In this document: in pieces, positions 37,068-44,556 of the stretch
How positions within the stretch are numbered: position 1 is the first letter of the stretch
Layout: every line of letters begins with the position of its first letter
DNA from: Ruegeria conchae
GTDB taxonomy: Bacteria > Pseudomonadota > Alphaproteobacteria > Rhodobacterales > Rhodobacteraceae
Length of the DNA: 64,000 bases
Direction: 5' to 3'
Assembly (NCBI RefSeq): GCF_000192475.1
Contig: NZ_AEYW01000012.1
Coordinates: 1 to 64,000 of the forward strand
Made by a program: the position numbers and the translations under genes
Notes under the pieces: generated by a model
Told to the model about the DNA's origin: nothing
The model's input: only the letters and a program-made list of their open reading frames with translations
The model's database searches: none

Positions 37068-37123
37068 TGGTCGGAGTGAGAGGATTCGAACCTCCGACCC
37101 CTGCCTCCCGAAGACAGTGCTCT
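37068..37123 (+). repeat. Attachment-site repeat, distal (partial tRNA-Pro copy)
   Basis: A 56-base perfect copy of the 3' part of tRNA-Pro(CGG), from the end of the D-arm through anticodon and T-arm to CCA. The 5' part is missing, so this is not a functional tRNA. It marks the far end of the island beside the integrase gene. Confidence 0.93.
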
Positions 37124-37229
37124 TAGGTATCAGATGGTTTCGTTTGGTATCGGGAAGTATCATAACATTTTGTATTGCTTGACAAATTCATACTCATTGG
37201 GTCTCAAGAGGTTTCAAGGGGTATTTCAA

Positions 37230-37252
37230 TTGGTGCTGCCCCAGTGCTGCCC
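37230..37252 (+). repeat. Candidate integrase arm site, left
   Basis: A 23-base sequence starting TTGGTGCTGCCCC is repeated with one mismatch at 56294-56316 near the other end. It contains an internal tandem of GTGCTGCCC. It lies 11 bases before the integrase start codon, so binding there could also autoregulate the gene. Confidence 0.65.
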
Positions 37253-37263
37253 GAGGTGATGCA

Positions 37264-38517
37264 ATGACAACTGAAAAACGAAAACTCACGGATGCTTTTG
37301 TACGCTCGATCGAGCCTGCAAATACACAATCTGAGATGGTCATTTGGGACACCGAAGTAACGGGGTTTGGACTCCGTGTCAGAGGTCAAAGCGTGTCGTA
37401 CATTGTCCTATATCGTCCGGTAGGGCAGGGGCGCGCGGCCAATGCAAAGCGGTTCAAGATCGGCTCTCCTAGTTCCATAGCCAATGTCAAAGACGCGCGG
37501 CGGATGGCACTCGCAGTTTTGGGCAAGGTTGCATCAGGCGAAGATCCAAACGCAGAGCGCGCAGAAGAGAAGCGACGAGCGCGTTCAACTGTGAAAGAAA
37601 TGTTAGATCGGTATGACCAACATTTGGAACGCCGCGAATATGTGACCCGTACTGACGTGATCAGTCTGCTTCGAAGACGCCTTCGTCCTATGTTCGGTCG
37701 CGAAATTTCAGAGATCAAAGCCTGGGAATATGCGGAGATTATTGAGCGGCTCGACAAGAAAAGCGGCGGCACGGCCGGTGGCACTTTTCGCACCCGTTGC
37801 TCAACGTTCCTGAACTGGTGCACATTCGATGCTCGGGTTTTGGAAGTGAACCCCTTGGCCGGATATAGACGCCGCCGCGACACTCGATCAGAACGCGTCA
37901 AGAAATCTGAGATGGGCCGAGCACTTAGTGATGAAGAGCTTCGTGCGATTTGGTTGTCCGCAGATCCGAAAACCTCTTTCGGGCGCCTGGTTCGTTTTCT
38001 GATACTGACAGGTTGCCGTCGAAATGAAGGCGCAAAGCTTCTCTGGTCAATGGTGGACCTGGACGCGGGCAAGATCGAACTGCCTGCTACTTTCACAAAA
38101 CAGGCGAGAGGCCACACGGTTTACACTTCTAATGAATTGGCCGAAATGCTTGTGCCTTTGAAAGAAGAAAGAATTGTGTCAGATTTTGTTTTTCCATCGG
38201 TCCGTACCGGCGGTCCGATGTCCGGCTGGAGCAAGATAATGGATCCAAGCGACAAGCGAACCGCTGGCGGCGCGAAACCAGGCACCCCAGGATTTGTGAA
38301 GAACTGTGGTGTTCAATTCACCTTTCACGACTTGCGTCGCACGTTTCGAACCGGGTTGTCGCGGCTGAGAATTGAAACCGAGATCGCTGAATTGGCATTG
38401 GGCCACGCGCGTTCAGACTTGGAATCGCGATACAATCGAGATGATTGTGAAGCCGGATTGAGGAATGCGTTTCAGATTTGGGGAAATCACGTTGCAAGTT
38501 TGTGCCACGAGAACTGA
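37264..38517 (+). CDS. int: Tyrosine-type site-specific integrase (P4 type)
   Basis: 417 residues. It has an N-terminal arm-binding DUF4102-like domain (LTDAFVRSIEPANTQSEMV, WDTEVTGFGLRVRG), a SAM-like core-binding domain, and a catalytic domain with Arg in LTGCRRNEGAKLL, HDLRRTFRTGLSR (H-x-x-R), LGHARSD and the nucleophile Tyr in ESRYNRDD. It would recombine the 56-bp tRNA-Pro repeats. It points into the island from the distal repeat rather than sitting beside the intact tRNA. Confidence 0.95.
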   Translation: MTTEKRKLTDAFVRSIEPANTQSEMVIWDTEVTGFGLRVRGQSVSYIVLYRPVGQGRAANAKRFKIGSPSSIANVKDARRMALAVLGKVASGEDPNAERAEEKRRARSTVKEMLDRYDQHLERREYVTRTDVISLLRRRLRPMFGREISEIKAWEYAEIIERLDKKSGGTAGGTFRTRCSTFLNWCTFDARVLEVNPLAGYRRRRDTRSERVKKSEMGRALSDEELRAIWLSADPKTSFGRLVRFLILTGCRRNEGAKLLWSMVDLDAGKIELPATFTKQARGHTVYTSNELAEMLVPLKEERIVSDFVFPSVRTGGPMSGWSKIMDPSDKRTAGGAKPGTPGFVKNCGVQFTFHDLRRTFRTGLSRLRIETEIAELALGHARSDLESRYNRDDCEAGLRNAFQIWGNHVASLCHEN

Positions 38518-38603
38518 GTGAATACAGTCAGTTATCCGCTATAAGCGCCATACATGTGACATACATAAATCATTGATAATAATAACAAAAATCAACTTTC
38601 AGC

Positions 38604-38632
38604 TTGACGCAAACCGATACCGAATGTACCCT
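38604..38632 (+). promoter_or_regulatory. Candidate promoter for the alpA-led operon
   Basis: TTGACG, 17-base spacer and TACCCT, about 120 bases upstream of the AlpA-like gene in the 237-base gap after int. The -35 box is good and the -10 box is weak. Confidence 0.35.
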
Positions 38633-38754
38633 TCTAACTGACATATCCTTGCCCCGCCGCAATGAAACGGGCGAAACGGTTTATCGGATGGGATGCGGCA
38701 ACAAGGTCTTACCTGAAACGAGCGCACTTGGTGCGACCGACGAGGATAGACTGA

Positions 38755-38988
38755 ATGCTCGATGTTACAGCCGAAAGCCATAATCAATCCGAAACACTTG
38801 ATCTCAACGCTCTATCCGCGTCGTCGTTTCTGACCCGGGTTCAGCTTGCGCCAGTAATCGGTTTCTCGTTGCAGACTTTGAAACGCTGGGCTGGCGAAGG
38901 AAAGGGGCCGAGGATTACGTATCTTGAAAATCGTCCGCGCTACCAAGTCTCAGATGTTTTGGACTGGATCGAAGAGGGGCGGAAATGA
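38755..38988 (+). CDS. AlpA/excisionase-like HTH protein
   Basis: 77 residues with one MerR-like helix-turn-helix: LTRVQLAPVIGFSLQTLKRW, then a wing in PRYQVSDVLDWIEEG. Proteins of this kind in P4-type islands activate the integrase or act as excisionase. Its stop overlaps the next start by ATGA, so it leads the plus-strand operon. Confidence 0.75.
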   Translation: MLDVTAESHNQSETLDLNALSASSFLTRVQLAPVIGFSLQTLKRWAGEGKGPRITYLENRPRYQVSDVLDWIEEGRK

Positions 38989-40382
38989 ATACACGCCTAA
39001 ATCCGCTCGCCGGCCGCTATTTCAACGATCCAAGCTTGGCGGCTTCGGTATCTTCTCTTGCCGAAGTGTTTGCGCCCCCCTCCGCAAGCGAACAATACGC
39101 GTTTGCACGCGCCAACAACGAACGCGCCGAAGGACAGCGTCTGAGTCAGCTGTGGGACGCTGCGGGGGATGATTTCGACAAACAAGGCGTGGCCGTTGGG
39201 CAGTGGAATCCGAACCAATCCTACTATGCCGTAGATACAGCCGACGCCACAGCTCGCCGTGGTCAGGATTTAGTTGCAGAAACGTCTCGCCTCAACAATG
39301 AAGCGGATAATGCTGCGGCCTACGACCAAGCAGTTTTAGACGCGATATTCGATATGGGTGATACCGTTCTGGAGCACGGCGAAGTCACGCCCGGAATATC
39401 TCCTGAGATCGCGGCGGAACTTGGAATCCCCGCGTTCCCTGCTCAATCTGGTGCGGACCTCGGGGCCCCCGCCCCACCGTTGTCCGAAGACGAAGTCGAA
39501 GCGCAATTGCTGCTGGAAGCTATTCGCGACGGGCTGTTTGACACCGAAGACTTGCTGGAAGAACGCCGGAGCGACGTCAATGTCGAAACGATTGAGACGC
39601 CAGACGGACCTCGCGTCGCGACCCGAGCAGATGCCATCGGCCAAGAGCCATACATAAATCGAGGCGCCCAAGCCGCTCCGGAACTGGAGACCTATCGCAC
39701 TCCGGACGGGCAAACCGGTACAGCCGAGTTTGATGTTGAACAACGACGTTGGGTCGACACGCAGACTCGAAGAGTTCTGCCAGAAGGTACCGTTACGGGC
39801 AAAATCAGCGACACGTCGGAAGGTTTCGGGGCGACAACCTCGAACGTCACGCGAGGGAATGCGATCATTGCAGAGGCCCAATATGGGCTCGAAAGAGTTA
39901 GCGAGTTCCGTGAACTCTTGGAACAGAACCCCGGCATTATGGGAATCCCGGGCATGATCCGTGGTCTTGCACAGGATTTGGTCGCCGCGGCGGACGAAGC
40001 CGGAGCCGCGTTTGGAACGATCGATTCCGTCGAGGAGGCCCGAGCGCTAGCCGCTAGTATTGGAGCTTCGGGGGACTATGATCCGGCCTTCGCACAAGCG
40101 GCAGCTTACGCGCTTGAAATGGCATATCTGCAGGCGAAGGCACAGGATCCGCAGGGCGAAGTTAACGTCCGCGAATTGGAGCGGCTACTTGGCCTCTATG
40201 ATGGGGGCATCGCTGGCAACTCAAAAGTTCTCGCTGTGCTGGATGCTCTGGAGCCGCAATTGCATGACCGGATGGCATATGGCGCGCAGCTACGCGGTGA
40301 AACGTCACCTGCACCAGCCGACGCGGGTGCCCCTCAGTCTTTGAGCGACGCCGAACTATTCCGAAAATACGGCTTGGAGTGA
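38985..40382 (+). CDS. Large acidic protein, candidate phage ejection (internal virion) protein
   Basis: 465 residues, acidic, Ala/Glu/Gln-rich with long predicted helices and no signal peptide. The start overlaps alpA by four bases. The C-terminal SLSDAELFRKYGLE resembles the short DxELLxKY tails I associate with internal virion proteins of podophages. The middle section (SEGFGATTSNVTRGNAIIAE, then EFRELLEQNPGIMGIPGMI) resembles phage structural proteins of the same group. The following gene starts three bases on and has similar features, suggesting a pair working together. Without profile searches the function is tentative. Confidence 0.5.
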   Translation: MNTRLNPLAGRYFNDPSLAASVSSLAEVFAPPSASEQYAFARANNERAEGQRLSQLWDAAGDDFDKQGVAVGQWNPNQSYYAVDTADATARRGQDLVAETSRLNNEADNAAAYDQAVLDAIFDMGDTVLEHGEVTPGISPEIAAELGIPAFPAQSGADLGAPAPPLSEDEVEAQLLLEAIRDGLFDTEDLLEERRSDVNVETIETPDGPRVATRADAIGQEPYINRGAQAAPELETYRTPDGQTGTAEFDVEQRRWVDTQTRRVLPEGTVTGKISDTSEGFGATTSNVTRGNAIIAEAQYGLERVSEFRELLEQNPGIMGIPGMIRGLAQDLVAAADEAGAAFGTIDSVEEARALAASIGASGDYDPAFAQAAAYALEMAYLQAKAQDPQGEVNVRELERLLGLYDGGIAGNSKVLAVLDALEPQLHDRMAYGAQLRGETSPAPADAGAPQSLSDAELFRKYGLE

Positions 40383-40385
40383 GAT

Positions 40386-43300
40386 ATGGCTACCTATGAG
40401 CAGCTGATGCAAGCGGCCCGTCAAGCAGATGCGGCCGGGGACAGTGCTGGAGCGAAAAGGTTCCTTGAAATTGCCAGTTCGACGCACGGATCAAACGACG
40501 CAACTTCCATTGTACCGCAATCAGCACCACCAAAGCGACGCCTTCCACAGGGCAGCAATGTCCTCATGGAAGATGACAAGGGAGGTGTCGTCTACGAGAC
40601 GCCAAACGGGAACCGTGGATACACATCGCCCGGTTATTCGACGATCGATCCGGTGAAAGTCGACGAGATCCTCGATGGGCAAACTGCCGGGATCGACCGA
40701 GACACACTCGAAGCGATCATGGTCGATTATGTCGAACCAATTGTGCGCTATCCGACACTAGCTATTGAAGGGGCGGCGGAAGGTGCTGGCAATCTGGCCG
40801 GGGTATTGGGGGATGCGCTGAACGCCTCGTCTATGGTGCCTAACCTCGCGCCGGGAACACAAGGCTTTCGGCCCATTTCTCAAATAAAACAAGACCCACA
40901 CGCGAGAGATATCGAGAAGGGGTTTGTACACGGCCTCACCTTTCTACCAGGGGTTGGGGACGCGATCGATTATCTGACCGATCCGGTCGAGACAGACGAA
41001 GGTACAATCGCGCCCCGTGGTGGCGGTCAGAACATCAACGAGACCGCCGGTGAGATCACTGACGCAGCGCTCGTGGAAATGCTCGGGATCGACCGCGATG
41101 GGCCCCTTGAACCACGTACGCGCGGGGAGCGCTATACGCGAAGGGTATTCGAGGAAATCGGCACTTCCGCCGGTCCGCTAGCACTCGGAACCCATCTCGT
41201 GAAACGTGGAACGGGGGCGATGAGCCGTGCCGCTTCAAAGGTGGCTAACAAAGAGATCGCACTGGCGACTTCGGCTGGTGTTGGTGCCCAAACTGCAAAT
41301 GAAATTGCAACGCCGGATGGAAAAGGCACACCAGCTTCCGACCTATTGGGTTCGCTTTTGAGCTCGGCCGGCATATCCGCTCTAAACGCGCTTACCAAGC
41401 CAATTCGGAGAATTGTCGGCAGCGTTACCAATCCGGGGCTTGCAGACGACGCAGCACGCCAAATGATCGCCGAAGACGTGATCGACGCTGCAACATCCAT
41501 CAAACATGCCAGCCAACCTGTCGATACTTCGGATCTGGCCGATAGGCTGCGAACAAAGACCAATTTGGAGAGGGCAGTCCCGGGCTACCAGGCAAGCATT
41601 GGAGAGCGGACCGGAGATATCGGTCTGCAGACCTTCGCGGAGGATACGTCTGCGAACTATGCCGGGGCTCAGAACAGGCGTCTACGAGACAACAACGCTG
41701 CGGTGAACGCTCGGGTCAATGAACTTGCACCAAACGGCGATCCCGCACGCTTCCGAACCAATTTGGATCAAGGCATCGAGGCGGCACTAACAGATTCCAT
41801 GCAAGCCGCCGAAAATGCACAGCGCCGTTTCGACGAAGCCTTGCAGGCCGTCACTCCAGAAATGACCGCTGCGGGGCGTGGCGCCGCTATCCGGGCTGAA
41901 CTTCAAAACGCCCGTGACGCCGCTTTGCAGGAAGTTTCTGATCTGATGCAAAGGGCTGAGAGTTCCGGCGAACTGGTGGACCTGTCGAGGCTTCGACAAC
42001 GGTTTGATGACCTGACCGCAAGACTTGAAAGCGAAGAACTGAACACGGTTCGTCGTTTCCTTCCGGAAGAAACTCAAACGGTGCGGGAGTTGGCGCCATC
42101 TGTCGACGATGAAACCGACGAGTTGGTCGCCTTGATTATGGCCGACGATGCGAACGGCTCTCCCGTCATGGGCCCGGCCTCTCAGGTTGGCAGCGTCCGA
42201 TCAGGATTGGCCGAAGCGAAGCGCAACCCTTCTACGACCCCGCAGCAAAAGCGAATGCTCTCTGCGTATGAGAGCGAGGCGGAGAACTTCTTGCGTGATG
42301 AGCTGAGCGGCGAGAGCATGGAGGCGCTCGACGAAGCCCGGCGCCTGCGTGCCGAAGCTGGTCGCCGCTTTGAAGAGCCTGATGCAATCGGTCGCACACT
42401 GGCGGAAACAGGCCGCGGTACGAGCGCAACGGATCTGCGGGGCTACCAGCTTCCGGATGAAGCGGTGCCCGGCCGGTTTGTGCGCCCCAATGCGGGCGAA
42501 ACGGATTTTTCGCGATTGATGGCAGAAGCCGGTGACGCGCCGGAAGTCCGTCGTGCGCTCCAGGATCAGCTTGTGTCCGACGCGCAGCGGCGTGGTGCGT
42601 TCAAATCACCAGAGGCTCTGTCTCGGTTCTTGGCCGACTACAATGTACAGCTTGAGCAATTCCCGGAAACGCGCCGAGCGCTCGAAGAGGCTGGCGCATC
42701 GAGCAGTATGTTGGATACGGCCACAAAGAATGCCGAAACGCTTCGGCGCGATATCACCCCCGGTGGCAAGGCTCCGGAAGGCCAGTACACCCGGTATGCA
42801 TCGGAAGATGTCGTCGGCAGTATCAACAATCTTGTTCGTGGCTCTGACAGCGGCAGTATCGCCGATAGAACGCACCAGCTGATCAAGCGCGCTGGCGGCA
42901 CCGAGTCTGCGCGAAAAGACCTCAGAGCCGGTTTCTGGCAGTGGATCGACAGCAGCGGCGCGGGTAGTAGCAAAGGTCGCTTCTCAACGACGCTTGAAGG
43001 CGAACCGCGCTGGAACGCAAAGGCGATGGTCAACAATCTGAATGACCCGAAGGTCAGAGAAGTCGCAAAAGAGCTTTGGCCTGGCGAGGAATTCCGCTCC
43101 TTCGAAGTGCTTGAAGATATTTTCCGGCAACTGGAGGCCGCAACACCGGGACGCACGACAGCAGCCGGCCGATCGGGAACTGCTCAGTCAATGGCGCGCT
43201 TGGAGGCTCAGAGGGGCGCTGCGACCACAGCGAGACGCGCGTCTGCTGATATTCGGGCTGTTGGTCAGGGACGTATGGCGGTGCCTGTCGCTCTCACTGG

Positions 43301-43577
43301 CTGGGTTGCGGATGGTTTGCGCAACTTGAGTGTGAAAACGCGTCGTATAGCGCTTGAAAAGCTCACGGCATCAGTTGCCAACGATCCGGATCTGCTCGCC
43401 AACATTCTGGAAGAATTCAATCCAGCAGAAATGGTCCATTCAAGCCGCTTGATCACACAGAAGTACGGTGTGCGGGCGTCTCAGGTTCTCGAAGTGCTCC
43501 GACAGATCAACGAGACGCATCTAGACCCCGCTGCCTCCGAAGACGACGAACTGCTCGATCACATCTTCGCTGACTGA
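40386..43577 (+). CDS. Very large candidate phage ejection (internal virion) protein
   Basis: 1063 residues; GGAGTGAG upstream. The N-terminus ATYEQLMQAARQADAAGDSA is the short A-x2-A-D-x-A-G-D-x2-A-A motif that opens many phage ejection and polyvalent proteins. A moderately hydrophobic, Gly/Ala-rich stretch at about 130-175 (AIEGAAEGAGNLAGVLGDAL) and another near 300-330 could enter membranes. From about 370 to 860 it is mostly helical and Ala/Arg/Glu-rich, coiled-coil-like. No enzymatic motif was recognised. The size and composition fit a pilot or inner-core protein. Alternatives are a giant effector or a conjugal polyvalent protein. Confidence 0.5.
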   Translation: MATYEQLMQAARQADAAGDSAGAKRFLEIASSTHGSNDATSIVPQSAPPKRRLPQGSNVLMEDDKGGVVYETPNGNRGYTSPGYSTIDPVKVDEILDGQTAGIDRDTLEAIMVDYVEPIVRYPTLAIEGAAEGAGNLAGVLGDALNASSMVPNLAPGTQGFRPISQIKQDPHARDIEKGFVHGLTFLPGVGDAIDYLTDPVETDEGTIAPRGGGQNINETAGEITDAALVEMLGIDRDGPLEPRTRGERYTRRVFEEIGTSAGPLALGTHLVKRGTGAMSRAASKVANKEIALATSAGVGAQTANEIATPDGKGTPASDLLGSLLSSAGISALNALTKPIRRIVGSVTNPGLADDAARQMIAEDVIDAATSIKHASQPVDTSDLADRLRTKTNLERAVPGYQASIGERTGDIGLQTFAEDTSANYAGAQNRRLRDNNAAVNARVNELAPNGDPARFRTNLDQGIEAALTDSMQAAENAQRRFDEALQAVTPEMTAAGRGAAIRAELQNARDAALQEVSDLMQRAESSGELVDLSRLRQRFDDLTARLESEELNTVRRFLPEETQTVRELAPSVDDETDELVALIMADDANGSPVMGPASQVGSVRSGLAEAKRNPSTTPQQKRMLSAYESEAENFLRDELSGESMEALDEARRLRAEAGRRFEEPDAIGRTLAETGRGTSATDLRGYQLPDEAVPGRFVRPNAGETDFSRLMAEAGDAPEVRRALQDQLVSDAQRRGAFKSPEALSRFLADYNVQLEQFPETRRALEEAGASSSMLDTATKNAETLRRDITPGGKAPEGQYTRYASEDVVGSINNLVRGSDSGSIADRTHQLIKRAGGTESARKDLRAGFWQWIDSSGAGSSKGRFSTTLEGEPRWNAKAMVNNLNDPKVREVAKELWPGEEFRSFEVLEDIFRQLEAATPGRTTAAGRSGTAQSMARLEAQRGAATTARRASADIRAVGQGRMAVPVALTGWVADGLRNLSVKTRRIALEKLTASVANDPDLLANILEEFNPAEMVHSSRLITQKYGVRASQVLEVLRQINETHLDPAASEDDELLDHIFAD

Positions 43578-43615
43578 ACAGAAACACAATCGCCCGGCAA
43601 TCGGAAAGGACTCCT

Positions 43616-44227
43616 ATGGCACATCCTCCGTTTATTGGCTCAACTCTAGATGAGTTGATTGAAAAGTTCGCTATTGGCGCCCGCGCTGAACGGCAGTGGA
43701 ATTTGATCTCCGAAGCAGCGCTGAATTGTGAAGCCCAGTCTTCGGGCGTTGAATCCACTAGCGATATTGGCCAGTTGCACAATGTAATGATGGATATGTT
43801 CGTCTCGTGCACTGGGATGGCATTGCGCGCAGATTTCGAGAAGCAATTCCCTCCAAGACGTTTGGGGCGACCAGGAACTGATCGAGCGCTATGCTTGATC
43901 GTTGTATTTCTGGTCAACGAAGAAAAGAAGCTCGATCCGACCATCAAACACACTCGCGCGTTAAAGCACGTTGTCAGATTGCTCGGCCCTGATATCGATC
44001 TTAGTTTTATTCGCAGCGCCTACGACAGAGGCGTCGCCACATATCGCAATCAGGTACAAGACCAACTCGGCTTCCAGAGCCTCGTCACGCTCTGGCAGGA
44101 ATTCAACAAGTTTTGGGAAGAGCACAAAAAGTCAGAAAAGTACGCAAAAGATCGCTCTGTTTGTCAAAAACTTCGTGGCCGAAAGTCGATCTACGAAGTT
44201 GACAGGAGCATCGAATGGGCGAGGTAA
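43616..44227 (+). CDS. Hypothetical island protein
   Basis: 203 residues; AAAGGA lies before the ATG. No family recognised. Mostly helical and charged, with a basic centre (FEKQFPPRRLGRPGTDRAL) and a basic C-terminus (KLRGRKSIYEVDRSIEWAR), so DNA binding is possible. It overlaps the start of the next small gene by 13 bases and is in the same operon as the primase-helicase. Confidence 0.55.
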   Translation: MAHPPFIGSTLDELIEKFAIGARAERQWNLISEAALNCEAQSSGVESTSDIGQLHNVMMDMFVSCTGMALRADFEKQFPPRRLGRPGTDRALCLIVVFLVNEEKKLDPTIKHTRALKHVVRLLGPDIDLSFIRSAYDRGVATYRNQVQDQLGFQSLVTLWQEFNKFWEEHKKSEKYAKDRSVCQKLRGRKSIYEVDRSIEWAR

Positions 44228-44499
44228 GACGGGCGATTGTGCCTTGGCAGGAATGCAAATTCGTATCAGTCCGGAATGCAGGCCGCATTCTCGGGCTGCA
44301 TCCAGACGCGCTGGAAGACCGGATTTTTCACGATGAACTGGATGTAAGGACCGTGCCAGGCGGAAGTCAGGCGGTCATCACGGTCGAAAGCGTTCTCCGG
44401 CTAATAGAGCGGTCCGAAGCGGTCCAACTGACAGCCCGAAAAGAGGCAAAACGTCAAAGAAAGACGCGCTCTTTCCGGCTTGTCGTCAACAACAACTAG
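44215..44499 (+). CDS. Small HTH-like DNA-binding protein
   Basis: 94 residues with a MerR/excisionase-like helix-turn-helix (VSVRNAGRILGLHPDALEDR, then VRTVPGGSQAVITVESVLRL) and a basic tail (KEAKRQRKTRSFR). It precedes the primase-helicase gene. A role in replication control or excision is a guess from size and position. Confidence 0.6.
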   Translation: MGEVRRAIVPWQECKFVSVRNAGRILGLHPDALEDRIFHDELDVRTVPGGSQAVITVESVLRLIERSEAVQLTARKEAKRQRKTRSFRLVVNNN

Positions 44500-44556
44500 C
44501 GGACAAAGAAAAGGCGTGCCGCGTCGTTACCGCAAGCACGCCAGAAAGAGATAATC

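Noticed and set aside
37068..37123. A second tRNA-Pro gene at the island's left end
   Set aside because: The 5' acceptor strand and most of the D-arm are missing; it is the attachment-site copy only.
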